Shown: positions 23,864 through 33,152, counted from the first letter of the stretch. The stretch: 41,477 bases of DNA from Nocardia sp. CNY236 (GCF_000482385.1 NZ_KI519395.1:1-41477); one strand, 5' to 3'. A program made the numbers and translations. Notes: a model not told the origin generated them from the sequence alone.

Positions 23864-25516
23864 ATGGTGCAAACGCAGCAAACCGGCGGCGACCCCGCTG
23901 TCGCCGCAAAGTCGAGCGTGAGCGGACCAGCGCCGAGTATGGTCTGGGATGCTTGGGGTATCCCGGCTGGGCAGCGGCCACTCTCGGAGCGAGTGCGTGA
24001 CCTGCTGAGCCAGGTGTTCGGGGTGTCCGGCAACCCTATGGCACATCGCGATGAGGGTGAGGTGCCATTGCGTGCGTCGGCACTGACGCCGGCGCAGCGC
24101 GGCGGGTTGGCCGCGGTGGTCGGCGACGGAAACGTCTCGACCGACCACCGCGTCCGCCTCCTACACGCAGGCGGCAAGAGCACACCCGACCTGCTGCGTC
24201 GTCGCGCCGAAGGCCCGCAGGACGCGCCCGATGCCGTCGTCACCCCCGCCGACCACGACGAGGTTCTCGCCGTACTGACCTACTGTGCCGAGCATGCGAT
24301 CGCGGTGGTTCCCTTCGGTGGAGGCACCAGCGTGGTGGGCGGTGTCGAGCCCTTGCGCGGCCACTTCGAGGTCGTCATTGCACTGGACCTGCGCCGACTG
24401 GACAGGGTTGTCGACGTCGATCCGGTCAGTGGCACAGCGACCCTGGGTGCGGGCCTCACCGGTCCATGCGCGGAGGAACTGCTCGGCGCCCACGGGCTGT
24501 CGCTGGGCCATTTCCCGCAAAGCTTCGAATTCGCCACGATCGGCGGTTTTGCGGCGACCCGGTCGTCCGGACAAGCCTCCGCGGGTTACGGCCGCTTCGA
24601 GGACATGGTCCAGCGGCTCAAGGTCGCGACGCCGAGTGGCACGCTCGAGCTCGGGCGAGCTCCCGCGTCGGCCGCGGGTCCCGACCTGCGCGAATTGTTC
24701 GTCGGTTCCGAAGGCACGCTCGGGGTGATCACCGAAGTCACGCTTCGGGTGCACCCCGTGCCGGAATCCGTCGTCTACCAGGCATGGTCGTTCGCCGACT
24801 TCGACACCGGCACTGCCGCCTTGCGGGCACTCGTGCAGGCCGGGGTGATCCCGACGGTGCTTCGGCTGTCCGACGAGGTGGAGACCGGAATGAACCTGGC
24901 TCGTGCCGGCGATGTCGGCGGTGAGTCCGTTGCCGGCTGCTTGGCCATCACCACCTTCGAGGGCAGTGTGGCGCAGGTCGCCGGGCGCAGCGCGCAGGCG
25001 GCCGAGCTCCTGTCGGCAGCCGGAGGTACGGATCTGGGGCCGACTCCTGCTCAGGAGTGGGAACACGGCCGATTCGCCGCACCCTACATGCGCGACGCGC
25101 TGCTGGATGCCGGTGTGTTGTGTGAGACGTTGGAGACCGCGACCACCTGGTCGAACGTGGCGGCGTTGAAGGTGGCCGTCACCGCGGCACTGACCGACTC
25201 GCTTGGTGAGCAGGGCACGCCCGCGCTGGTCATGGGGCACATCTCGCATACCTATCCGACCGGAGCGTCGCTGTATTTCACCGTCGTCGCCAAGCAACTG
25301 GACGACCCGCTCACCCAGTGGCTGGCGGCCAAGCGCGCCGCCGGCGACGCCATGGCCGCCGGCGGCGGCACGATCACGCACCATCACGCTGTCGGTATCG
25401 ACCACCGTCGGTGGTTGCCGGGCGAAGTCGGTGATCTCGGTGTGCGCGTCCTTCGGGCGGTCAAGGCCGAACTGGATCCAGCCGGTGTCTTGAATCCCGG
25501 AAAGCTCGTGCCGTGA
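23864..25516 (+). CDS. FAD-linked oxidase, alkyl-DHAP-synthase-like
   Basis: A 550-residue VAO/PCMH-fold flavoprotein. The FAD-binding region has AVVVTPADHDEVLAVL and VVPFGGGTSVVGG (about 149-160), then TLGAGLTGPCAEELL, SLGHFPQSFEFATIGGFAATRSSG and ELFVGSEGTLGVITEVTL. The C-terminal domain has HISHTYPTGASLYFT and the ITHHHAVGIDHRRWLPGE block with the His triad seen in alkyldihydroxyacetonephosphate synthases. It corresponds to Rv2251. The substrate in bacteria is unproven; an alkyl-DHAP synthase role would link it to glpD's product, DHAP. It overlaps the next gene by four bases (GTGA), so translation is coupled. Confidence 0.92.
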   Translation: MVQTQQTGGDPAVAAKSSVSGPAPSMVWDAWGIPAGQRPLSERVRDLLSQVFGVSGNPMAHRDEGEVPLRASALTPAQRGGLAAVVGDGNVSTDHRVRLLHAGGKSTPDLLRRRAEGPQDAPDAVVTPADHDEVLAVLTYCAEHAIAVVPFGGGTSVVGGVEPLRGHFEVVIALDLRRLDRVVDVDPVSGTATLGAGLTGPCAEELLGAHGLSLGHFPQSFEFATIGGFAATRSSGQASAGYGRFEDMVQRLKVATPSGTLELGRAPASAAGPDLRELFVGSEGTLGVITEVTLRVHPVPESVVYQAWSFADFDTGTAALRALVQAGVIPTVLRLSDEVETGMNLARAGDVGGESVAGCLAITTFEGSVAQVAGRSAQAAELLSAAGGTDLGPTPAQEWEHGRFAAPYMRDALLDAGVLCETLETATTWSNVAALKVAVTAALTDSLGEQGTPALVMGHISHTYPTGASLYFTVVAKQLDDPLTQWLAAKRAAGDAMAAGGGTITHHHAVGIDHRRWLPGEVGDLGVRVLRAVKAELDPAGVLNPGKLVP

Positions 25517-26466
25517 ACGGACACCCGTCCGATCGGGCGATCGTCGTCGTCACCAATCCGATGTCGGGGATGGGGAGGGGACGGGAGGTCGCGGATGCTG
25601 CGATCGCCCGGTTTCGCGCCCACGATGTCCAGGTGATCGAGGTACGCGCCAACTCTGCCGCCGAATCGGTGCGGCACGTTCGCGACGCGCTGGCCGGTGC
25701 GGTGCCACCGGAGTCGGTGGTGTGCGTGGGTGGTGACGGTCTGATCCACGCGACACTCCCGGCGGTCGCGCAGACCAGCGTCCCACTCGGCATGATTCCG
25801 GCCGGAACCGGTAACGATCTGGCCAGGGAACTCGCGGTGCCGACCGACGACCCCGCTGCTGCCGCCGACATCGTCCTGCAGGGGAGGACCCGAACCGTCG
25901 ATCTGGGCCGGATCGAGTCCGCCGCGCCCGACGGGTCGCCGGTCTGGTTCGTGACCGTGCTCGGCACGGGGTTCGACGCGCGTGTCACGGTGCGCGCCAA
26001 TACGATGCGCTGGCCGAAAGGTAGATTGCGCTACGTTGCTGCCGCGTTGGTCGAACTCTCCGGTCGATTGACCGTCCCATACCAGGTCGAACTGATTGGC
26101 GCGGTGACCGACGGATTGACCAGTCCCGGGGTGGGTTCTCGATTGGAGACCACAGCCGTCATGGTCGCCATCGGCAACTCGCGCACCTACGGTGGCGGGA
26201 TGCTGATCTGCCAGGATGCGATCATGGACGACGGCCTGCTCGACGTGACGGTGGTGGGCGCGTTGTCGCGGCCGCAGATGTTGCGGCTGCTGCCGGCGTT
26301 GTCGGCCCGCAAACGCCAGCAGCATCCAGCGGTCCAACAGTTTCGTGCCGAGGCGATCACGCTCACCGCTCCGGGAGCACCCGCGACTGCCGACGGTGAG
26401 CCGGTCGGCTCGTTGCCGATCACAGTTCGTGCCGTGCCTTCGGCACTGACGCTCCTGGTGCCCTGA
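25513..26466 (+). CDS. Diacylglycerol kinase-family lipid kinase
   Basis: A 317-residue DAGK-catalytic-domain protein that phosphorylates a lipid such as diacylglycerol. Signatures: VVTNPMSGMGRG (13-23), CVGGDGLIHA with the nucleotide GGDG at 73-76, and MIPAGTGNDLARELAVP. The second domain has NSRTYGGGMLICQDAIMDDGLLDVTVV and ends with TADGEPVGSLPITVRAVP. It corresponds to Rv2252, reported to be needed for phosphatidylinositol mannoside balance in mycobacteria. The GTG start overlaps the flavoprotein stop. Confidence 0.94.
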   Translation: MNGHPSDRAIVVVTNPMSGMGRGREVADAAIARFRAHDVQVIEVRANSAAESVRHVRDALAGAVPPESVVCVGGDGLIHATLPAVAQTSVPLGMIPAGTGNDLARELAVPTDDPAAAADIVLQGRTRTVDLGRIESAAPDGSPVWFVTVLGTGFDARVTVRANTMRWPKGRLRYVAAALVELSGRLTVPYQVELIGAVTDGLTSPGVGSRLETTAVMVAIGNSRTYGGGMLICQDAIMDDGLLDVTVVGALSRPQMLRLLPALSARKRQQHPAVQQFRAEAITLTAPGAPATADGEPVGSLPITVRAVPSALTLLVP

Positions 26467-26477
26467 GCATCCTGCGA

Positions 26478-27089
26478 TCAGCGATCGACCGTGGGTCGGG
26501 TCGCTTTCGGGCCGGCTGTGCGTGCGCGTAGATGCATACGTTCCCCGTGGGGACCGAACAGGCTCAGGATCTCGGCGGGGCTGTGGTCTGCGCCGCTGAA
26601 CCAGTGCGGTTGGCGAGTGTCGAATTCCGCAGCCTCACCGGGGCCGAGGACCAGATCGTGGTGGCCCAGCACCAACCGGAGCCGTCCGGACAATACGTAC
26701 AGCCATTCGAAGCCCGTGTGCACTTTTGGGGCGGGGTCGCCGCGATCCGGCGAGACGATCATCTTGTATGCGCGCAGCGGCCCCGGCTGGTTGGTCAGGG
26801 GGAAGACGGTGAAACCGTTCAGCTTTCGCGCTGTTGTGGGCATTGCGGGGTCGGTGTTCTGCGGTGGGTAGATCAACTCTTCCACTGGTACCCGGTGAGC
26901 CAGTGCGATCGGCAGCAGCAGTTCCAGGCTGGCCCTGCGTTGCCCGGACTCCAGTCGGGAGAGTGTGCTCTTGGAGATCCCCGTGGTTTCCGCCAGCGTG
27001 GAAAGCGTGATGTTGCGGCTGGTACGCAAGGCCTTGAGTCGTGAGCCGATCCCGGCGAGAGCATGGACGACGGATGGTTGCGCGTGCAT
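26478..27089 (-). CDS. XRE-cupin transcriptional regulator
   Basis: A 203-residue protein with an N-terminal XRE helix-turn-helix: IGSRLKALRTSRNITLSTLAE then TTGISKSTLSRLESGQRR (about residues 14-52). A C-terminal cupin_2 barrel follows, with HTGFEWLYVLSGRLRLVLG and GEAAEFDTRQPHWFSG. The cupin probably binds a small ligand. ATG 27089 gives MHAQPSVV. It is divergent from a thioredoxin-reductase-like gene, with a strong palindrome between them, so it probably controls both itself and that gene. Confidence 0.93.
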   Translation of the reverse strand: MHAQPSVVHALAGIGSRLKALRTSRNITLSTLAETTGISKSTLSRLESGQRRASLELLLPIALAHRVPVEELIYPPQNTDPAMPTTARKLNGFTVFPLTNQPGPLRAYKMIVSPDRGDPAPKVHTGFEWLYVLSGRLRLVLGHHDLVLGPGEAAEFDTRQPHWFSGADHSPAEILSLFGPHGERMHLRARTAGPKATRPTVDR

Positions 27090-27116
27090 GACACCAGTGC
27101 AGCGCCACTTCCCGAT

Positions 27117-27138
27117 TTCGGCAACTTTTATTGCTGAA
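27117..27138. promoter_or_regulatory. 22-bp palindromic operator between XRE-cupin and flavoprotein genes
   Basis: The half-sites are TTC-G-GCAA and TTGC-T-GAA around a 6-base centre CTTTTA. Seven positions pair in each half with one central mismatch. It lies 28 bases upstream of the regulator start and 42 bases before the oxidoreductase start. Confidence 0.65.
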
Positions 27139-27179
27139 ACAGCGATGTCAGTGTCACGCTGTGCGCGGAGGTGATCGCA

Positions 27180-28118
27180 GTGAGTGCGATGGACAGCGAA
27201 ATTTATGATGTAGCGATCGTGGGTGGCGGTGCGGCCGGGTTGTCGGCGGCGCTGATCCTGGCCAGAGCACGGCGACGGGTCGTGGTGGTTCGAGGCAGTG
27301 CGCCCCGCAATGCGCCAGCGGCTCATATGCACGGCTTCCTGTCGCGTGATGGAATGCCGCCTGCGGAGTTGCTCGCTCTCGGCGCCGCCGAGGTCTCGGG
27401 CTACGGCGGGGAACTGCTCGACGACGTCGTGGTCGGGGCATCGACCGAGACCCCGGAGGACTACCGGCTGCGGCTCGGTGGCGGCCGCGTCCTGCGGTCG
27501 CGACGCGTGCTGGTCGCGACCGGTCTGCGCGACGAACTGCCCCGTCTACCAGGCTTGCGCGAGCGCTGGGGCCGCGATGTGGTGCATTGCCCGTATTGCC
27601 ACGGCTACGAGGTTCGTGACCAGCCCATCGGCCTGCTCGGCGCCACCGAACCCGGTGCGCAGGCGCGCGCGATGCACCTGGCGCTGCTGCTGCCGCAGTG
27701 GTCGGAGGATCTGATCTTCTTCCCGCACGGAATGCCGCTTTCCGGCAATGACCGCGCCCAGTTGGACGCGCGCGGGGTTCGAGTGCTCGACGGTGAAGTC
27801 GCCCGCCTGGTCGTGGACGGAGACAGACTACGCGGTGTGGAAATGGCCGACGGGCGCGCAGTGCCGCGGACGGCCATGTTCGTAGTGTCCGGCCTCCGCG
27901 CCAACAACGATGTCCTGGCTGCGCTGGGCTGTGCATTCGATGACGACGGCTGGGTGGTCACCGATCCTTCGGGGCGAACGAGTGTCCCAGGCGTCTGGGC
28001 TGCGGGCAATGTCCGCGATCGGATGGCCCAGGTGATCACCGCGGCCAGCGCGGGTGCCGCGGCTGGGGGTGCGATCAATGGTGACTTGGTGATGGCGGCC
28101 ACGATGCTCACTTCATGA
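27180..28118 (+). CDS. Thioredoxin-reductase-like FAD/NAD(P) oxidoreductase
   Basis: About 312 residues of the class II pyridine nucleotide-disulfide family. The N-terminal FAD motif is VAIVGGGAAGLSAAL (about 11-25), the redox-active CPYC is at about 137-140 (HCPYCHGYE), and the C-terminal FAD contact is GVWAAGNVRD. The NADPH domain is compact. GGAGGTGATC at 27167-27176 places the start at GTG 27180, with an ideal spacer. No thioredoxin gene is adjacent, so its electron acceptor is unknown. A hairpin terminator follows at 28208. Confidence 0.92.
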   Translation: MSAMDSEIYDVAIVGGGAAGLSAALILARARRRVVVVRGSAPRNAPAAHMHGFLSRDGMPPAELLALGAAEVSGYGGELLDDVVVGASTETPEDYRLRLGGGRVLRSRRVLVATGLRDELPRLPGLRERWGRDVVHCPYCHGYEVRDQPIGLLGATEPGAQARAMHLALLLPQWSEDLIFFPHGMPLSGNDRAQLDARGVRVLDGEVARLVVDGDRLRGVEMADGRAVPRTAMFVVSGLRANNDVLAALGCAFDDDGWVVTDPSGRTSVPGVWAAGNVRDRMAQVITAASAGAAAGGAINGDLVMAATMLTS

Positions 28119-28207
28119 CACGAACTTCCGGAATGGGACGCGCCGGATTCTGAGAATTGCATATGGATCTCGGGCCGGGCCACCAATCGCCGGTAAGCTA
28201 CAGAGAT

Positions 28208-28254
28208 AGGCGGAGTGTTCGGTGTCCCTCATCCACCGAAGGCTCCGCCTTTTC
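28208..28254 (+). terminator. Terminator of the TrxR-like gene
   Basis: AGGCGGAG pairs with CTCCGCCT (8 bp), with an inner CGGTG/CACCG stem, followed by TTTCC. It is 90 bases after the stop codon and runs directly into the tandem repeat. Confidence 0.65.
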
Positions 28255-28255
28255 C

Positions 28256-28348
28256 ATTGTCCTCGGTCCTCCCCATTATCCTCGGTCTTTCCATTGCCCT
28301 GGGCCTTTTCCACTGCCCCAGACCTTTCCACTGCCCCAAGGCCTTTCC
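28256..28348. repeat. Degenerate 18-19 bp tandem repeat upstream of valS
   Basis: Five tandem units of 18-19 bp (28256-28274, 28275-28292, 28293-28311, 28312-28329, 28330-28348), with partial copies at both sides. On the minus strand each unit runs GGAAAGG...GAGGGCAAT, varying by several bases. The two leftmost units carry CCGAGGA where the others carry GGGGCAGT-type ends. The repeat fills part of the 410-base gap between the TrxR-like gene and valS; the rest (28361-28515) shows nothing. Confidence 0.75.
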
Positions 28349-28517
28349 AACGTCCTCGACCGACGTGTCGTGCGGCGCCCCGGTTCGGGTGGGTTTCGCT
28401 CGGGTCCGGCGCCCGGTGTCGGCGCCGACTCGGGTGCTCCGCTCTGCGGTCGGCTGCACGAATGGCCGAGTCGAACGACTGGGTCGACCAACCGGCGATG
28501 GCATGATGTGCGCACTC

Positions 28518-28523
28518 TAGAAT
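28518..28523 (+). promoter_or_regulatory. -10 box of valS, leaderless arrangement
   Basis: TAGAAT followed by six bases and the GTG start of valS. The TANNNT box with this distance is the usual leaderless pattern in mycobacteria and relatives. A good -35 box is not apparent. Confidence 0.6.
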
Positions 28524-28529
28524 CGCGGA

Positions 28530-31208
28530 GTGACCAGCGCAACCGATGACACTTCGCGTAATCGTGCCGATGCCCTTCCCAAGAGCTGGACCCCCGGTGA
28601 GGTGGAAGCCCAGATGTACGAGCGCTGGGTAGCGGCTGGCCATTTCACTGCCGATCCCGACAGCGGCAAGCCCCCGTATTCGATCGTGCTGCCCCCGCCG
28701 AATGTCACCGGCACACTGCACATGGGCCACGCCCTCGATCACACGTTGATGGACACGCTGTCGCGGCGCAAACGGATGCAGGGCTACGAGGTGCTCTGGT
28801 TGCCCGGCATGGACCACGCGGGTATTGCCACTCAAACAGTGGTGGAGAAGCAACTCGCGGCGGACGGCAAGACGAAGGAGGACTTCGGCCGCGAACTGTT
28901 CATCGAGAAGGTGTGGGACTGGAAGCGTGAATCCGGTGGCAGCATTCAGTGGCAGATGCGTGCACTGGGTGACGGCGTGGACTGGAGCCGGGACCGTTTC
29001 ACCATGGACGAGGGTCTGTCACGTGCCGTGCAGACCATCTTCAAGCGGCTCTACGACGCGGGGTTGATCTATCGCGCGGAACGACTGGTGAATTGGTCGC
29101 CGCAACTGCGCACGGCGATCTCCGACATCGAGGTCAAATACGCGGAAGTGGAAGGCGAGTTGATCTCGCTGAGGTACGGCTCGTTGGACGACGATCAGCC
29201 GCACGTCGTCGTGGCGACCACTCGCGTGGAGACCATGCTCGGTGATACCGCGATCGCGGTGCACCCCGAGGACGCACGCTACCGGTCTCTGGTCGGCACC
29301 ACTCTGGAACACCCGATCACCGGCAGACAGATCCCGGTCGTTGCCGATGACTATGTCGATCCCGAATTCGGTTCGGGTGCGGTGAAAATCACACCCGCCC
29401 ACGATCACAACGACTTCGAGATGGGTCTACGTCACGGTCTACCGATGCCGACGATCATGGACGAGCGTGCTCGGATCGCCGGCACCGGAACCGAATTCGA
29501 CGGCATGGATCGGTTCGAGGCGCGCGTCGCGGTGCGCGAGCGGCTGGCGCGGGAAGGCCGGATCGTCGCCGAGAAGCGGCCGTACCTGCACAGCGTCGGA
29601 CACTCCGAACGTTCTGGTGAGCCGATCGAACCGCGGCTGTCGATGCAGTGGTGGGTGAAGGTGGAATCGCTGGCCAAGGCGGCGGGGGATGCGGTGCGCA
29701 ACGGCGATACCGTGATCCATCCCAAGAGTCAGGAGCCACGGTGGTTCGACTGGGTCGACGGCATGCACGACTGGTGCATCTCCCGCCAGTTGTGGTGGGG
29801 CCATCGCATTCCGATCTGGTACGGCCCCGAAGGCGATGTCGTCTGCGTCGGCCCCGGCGAGCAGCCGCCCGAAGGCTGGGTGCAGGACCCGGATGTGCTC
29901 GATACCTGGTTCTCCGCGGGGCTGTGGCCGTTCTCCACCATGGGATGGCCACATGCCACTGCCGAACTCGAGAGGTTCTATCCCACCAGCGTTCTCGTCA
30001 CCGGGTACGACATCCTCTTCTTCTGGGTGGCGCGAATGATGATGTTCGGTACCTACGTCGCCGAGGATGCTGCGATCACCGCGGGCAAAGGTGGCGAGCG
30101 GCAGGTGCCGTTCCGCGATGTGTTCCTGCACGGCCTGATCCGAGACCAATTCGGCAAGAAGATGTCCAAATCACGCGGCAATGGAATCGACCCGCTGGAT
30201 TGGATCAGCACCTTCGGCGCCGACGCGACCCGGTTCACCCTCGCGCGCGGCGCGCAGCCGGGCGGGGACCTCTCGGTCGGCGAACCTCATGTGTTGGCCG
30301 CGCGCAGCTTCGTGACGAAGCTGTTCAACGCGGCCAAGTTCGCGTTGATGAATGGCGCTCGGGTCGGTGATCTTCCCGACCGAACCCAGCTCACCGATGC
30401 CGACCGGTGGATTCTGGATCGGTTGGAAACGGTCCGGGCCGATACGGATGCGGCGTTCGACGCCTACGAGTTCGGCAAGGCATGCGCGACGCTCTACCAC
30501 TTCGCCTGGGACGAACTGTGCGACTGGTACCTGGAATTGGCCAAGGTGCAGTTCGCGGTAGGCGCAGCCCGCGCGGAGGCAACTCGCGTGGTGCTGGGCA
30601 CGGTGCTCGATACGGTGCTGCGCTTGCTGCACCCGGTCGTTCCGTTCGTTACCGAGGCGCTCTGGCAGGCGCTGACCGGCGGGGACTCCGTGGTCGTCGC
30701 GCCGTGGCCGCGCCCGTCCGGCATCGCCGCGGACCAGGCCGCGATGCAGCGGATCTCCGACCTGCAACGGCTGGTCACCGAGATCCGGCGGTTCCGCAGT
30801 GATCAGGGCTTGGCCGACAAGCAGAAGGTGGCTGCCACACTGGTCGGCACGACGGCCGCCGGTTTGGGCGAGCTGGAGGCGTCGGTGATGAACCTGGCCC
30901 GACTCACCGAGCCCGCAGATGGTTTCGCTGCGACCGCGTCGGTGGAGGTGCGCCTGAGCACCACAACGGTGACGGTGGAGTTGGACACCTCGGGTGCAAT
31001 CGATCTACAGGCCGAACGCCGCCGCCTGGAAAAGGATCTCGCCGCAGCCCAGAAGGAACTCCACACGACTGCGGCCAAGTTGGGTAACGACAGCTTCATG
31101 GCCAAAGCCCCGGGCCATGTGGTCGACAAGGTCGAAAGCCGGCAGCGCAGTGCCGTCGCGGAGGTCGCGCGCATCGAATCGCGGCTGACGGAGTTGAGCG
31201 GCACGTGA
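28530..31208 (+). CDS. valS: Valyl-tRNA synthetase
   Basis: An 892-residue class I synthetase that charges tRNA-Val. HMGH (64-67) is the HIGH motif in LPPPNVTGTLHMGHALD, KMSKS is at 544-548, and the CP1 editing domain includes VATTRVETMLGDTAIAVHPED. The C-terminal coiled-coil arm is present (LQAERRRLEKDLAAAQKEL). Length and order match the family. It starts at GTG 28530 and overlaps folC by four bases, as first gene of the block. Confidence 0.98.
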   Translation: MTSATDDTSRNRADALPKSWTPGEVEAQMYERWVAAGHFTADPDSGKPPYSIVLPPPNVTGTLHMGHALDHTLMDTLSRRKRMQGYEVLWLPGMDHAGIATQTVVEKQLAADGKTKEDFGRELFIEKVWDWKRESGGSIQWQMRALGDGVDWSRDRFTMDEGLSRAVQTIFKRLYDAGLIYRAERLVNWSPQLRTAISDIEVKYAEVEGELISLRYGSLDDDQPHVVVATTRVETMLGDTAIAVHPEDARYRSLVGTTLEHPITGRQIPVVADDYVDPEFGSGAVKITPAHDHNDFEMGLRHGLPMPTIMDERARIAGTGTEFDGMDRFEARVAVRERLAREGRIVAEKRPYLHSVGHSERSGEPIEPRLSMQWWVKVESLAKAAGDAVRNGDTVIHPKSQEPRWFDWVDGMHDWCISRQLWWGHRIPIWYGPEGDVVCVGPGEQPPEGWVQDPDVLDTWFSAGLWPFSTMGWPHATAELERFYPTSVLVTGYDILFFWVARMMMFGTYVAEDAAITAGKGGERQVPFRDVFLHGLIRDQFGKKMSKSRGNGIDPLDWISTFGADATRFTLARGAQPGGDLSVGEPHVLAARSFVTKLFNAAKFALMNGARVGDLPDRTQLTDADRWILDRLETVRADTDAAFDAYEFGKACATLYHFAWDELCDWYLELAKVQFAVGAARAEATRVVLGTVLDTVLRLLHPVVPFVTEALWQALTGGDSVVVAPWPRPSGIAADQAAMQRISDLQRLVTEIRRFRSDQGLADKQKVAATLVGTTAAGLGELEASVMNLARLTEPADGFAATASVEVRLSTTTVTVELDTSGAIDLQAERRRLEKDLAAAQKELHTTAAKLGNDSFMAKAPGHVVDKVESRQRSAVAEVARIESRLTELSGT

Positions 31209-32671
31209 ACCGGCAACCGCACTCGGAGCATGGCGACGACCGGCACTTCGGCGCCGGTGCTCGGCTCGAGTCCGGCCCCTCTCCGGTGGAGTTGGCCGAC
31301 ATGGCGCTGGTCGAAGCGGAACTCGATCGGCGGTGGCCGGAAACCAAGATCGAGCCTTCGCTCGCCCGGATCGCGGCATTGATGGATCTACTCGGCTCAC
31401 CCCAGCGGAGCTACCCGGCCATCCACGTCGCCGGCACCAACGGCAAGACCTCGGTGACCAGGATGATCGACGCACTGCTCACCGCGTTGCATCGGCGCAC
31501 CGGCCGGATCACCAGTCCGCATCTGCAGTTGGCGACCGAACGGATCAGTATCGACAACACGCCGATTTCCCCGGCCCGATATACCCAGACCTATCGCGAA
31601 CTGCTGCCCTATATCGAGATGATCGACAAGCAGTCGGCGGCAGCGGGCGGTCCGGCCATGAGCAAGTTCGAAGTGCTCACCGCGATGGCGTTCGCCGCCT
31701 TCGCCGAGGCGCCGATCGACATCGCGGTGGTGGAGACGGGCATGGGCGGCACCTGGGACGCCACCAACGTCATCGATGGGCAGGTCGCGGTGATCACACC
31801 GATCGGTCTGGACCATATGGACTACCTCGGACCGGACTTGGAGTCGATTGCGCGTGAGAAGGCCGGCATCGTCAAACGCGCCCCCGCTAGCGTCGTACCG
31901 CACGACACCGTAGCCGTGCTCGCCGAGCAGGAGCCCGAGGCGATGGACGCGCTGTTGCGGCGAGCGGTCGACGTGGACGCCGCGGTCGCGCGAGAGGGCG
32001 CCGAATTCCGCGTGCGCGCCCGGCAGATCGCCGTCGGTGGTCAGGTGCTCGACCTGCAGGGACTCGGCGGAGTATACGACGAGATCTTCCTTCCGTTGCA
32101 TGGCGAGCACCAGGCCCGCAATGCGGTGCTCGCGCTCGCGGCGGTGGAGGCGTTCTTCGGAGCGGGTGCACAACGCCAACTCGACGTCGATGCGGTGCGG
32201 GCCGGTTTCGCGGTCGTGACCAGCCCCGGCAGACTCGAGCGCCTCCGTGGTGCGCCGACCATCTTCGTCGATGCCGCGCACAACCCTGCTGGGGCGCGGG
32301 CGCTGGCGGCGGCGCTCGGCGCGGAGTTCGATTTTCGGAAATTGGTCGGCGTGGTCGCTGTCCTCGGCGACAAGGACGCCGCGGGGATTCTCGCGGCGTT
32401 GGAGCCGGTGTTCGATGAAATCGTCGTGACCAGCAACGGATCGCCGCGCGCGTTGGACGTGGGGACCCTCGCCGACCTCGCAGTACAGCGCTTCGGCGAT
32501 GAGCGGGTGGTTACCGCGGCAAGCCTGGCCGATGCGCTGGAAACCGCTGTGGCTATGGCCGAGGAGGTCGGCGCACCCGGGGAGAGCGTGTCCGGGTCGG
32601 GTGTGGTGGTCACCGGCTCGGTGGTGACGGCGGGAGCGGCTCGCTCGTTGTTCGGAAAGGACCCGGCGTGA
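31205..32671 (+). CDS. folC: Dihydrofolate synthase/folylpolyglutamate synthase
   Basis: A 488-residue Mur-ligase-family enzyme that adds glutamates to folates. The P-loop HVAGTNGKTSVTRMI is at about 74-88, followed by the folate loop RTGRITSPHLQLATERI, ETGMGGTWDATNVI and the HMDYLGPDLESIAREKAGI block. The C-terminal domain has DAAHNPAGARALA. The N-terminal 28 residues are variable and probably disordered. GTG 31205 overlaps the valS stop (GTGA), so translation is coupled. Confidence 0.96.
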   Translation: MNRQPHSEHGDDRHFGAGARLESGPSPVELADMALVEAELDRRWPETKIEPSLARIAALMDLLGSPQRSYPAIHVAGTNGKTSVTRMIDALLTALHRRTGRITSPHLQLATERISIDNTPISPARYTQTYRELLPYIEMIDKQSAAAGGPAMSKFEVLTAMAFAAFAEAPIDIAVVETGMGGTWDATNVIDGQVAVITPIGLDHMDYLGPDLESIAREKAGIVKRAPASVVPHDTVAVLAEQEPEAMDALLRRAVDVDAAVAREGAEFRVRARQIAVGGQVLDLQGLGGVYDEIFLPLHGEHQARNAVLALAAVEAFFGAGAQRQLDVDAVRAGFAVVTSPGRLERLRGAPTIFVDAAHNPAGARALAAALGAEFDFRKLVGVVAVLGDKDAAGILAALEPVFDEIVVTSNGSPRALDVGTLADLAVQRFGDERVVTAASLADALETAVAMAEEVGAPGESVSGSGVVVTGSVVTAGAARSLFGKDPA

Positions 32672-32735
32672 GCGTTGGACAGGGTCGTGGTCGGCATCGT
32701 CGACGAAGGGCCGCGAGTGCCGAGGAGGCCACGAT

Positions 32736-33152
32736 ATGAGCGAATCCGCCGACCCGGGCGAAGCGCCCGCGCCGCCGCCGGGCGCTGACCCGTGGAAGGG
32801 CTTGCGTGGGGTGATGGCGGGCACCTTGGTGCTCGAGGCGATCGTGGTATTGCTCACATTGCCGGTGGTAGCCGATGTCGCGGGCGGAGTGACTGTGTGG
32901 ACGGGCACCTACCTCGTGGTGCTGTCGGTGGTGATGTTCTTCGGCGCCGGCGTGCAGCGCCGGTCGTGGGCGTTGGCGTTCAATCTGGGACTGCAGGTCT
33001 TCGTGCTGCTCGGGGCGTTCATTCACGTGTCCATCGGGATCGTCGGTGTCGTGTTCCTCACGGTCTGGGGATTCATCCTGGTGCTGCGCGCCGACGTGCG
33101 TCGTCGAATGGCGCACGGATTGTTGCCGAGCCAGCGGATCCCGCCCACATGA
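32736..33152 (+). CDS. DUF4233 membrane protein (Rv2446c-like)
   Basis: A 138-residue integral membrane protein with four predicted helices: MAGTLVLEAIVVLLTLPVVADVA, GTYLVVLSVVMFFGAG, ALAFNLGLQVFVLLGAFIHV and IGIVGVVFLTVWGFILVL. The cytoplasmic start is Pro/Ala-rich and the C-terminus is basic. It keeps the position between folC and ndk known from mycobacteria. ATG 32736 is preceded by GAGG. No function is known. Confidence 0.88.
   Translation: MSESADPGEAPAPPPGADPWKGLRGVMAGTLVLEAIVVLLTLPVVADVAGGVTVWTGTYLVVLSVVMFFGAGVQRRSWALAFNLGLQVFVLLGAFIHVSIGIVGVVFLTVWGFILVLRADVRRRMAHGLLPSQRIPPT

Noticed and set aside
28256..28348. CRISPR array at the tandem repeat
   Set aside because: Units are 18-19 bases, directly adjacent and degenerate, with no unique spacers and no cas genes.
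28113..28853. Minus-strand frame with repeated GQWK-like residues before valS
   Set aside because: It is produced by the tandem repeat and runs antisense into valS; no start or ribosome site supports it.
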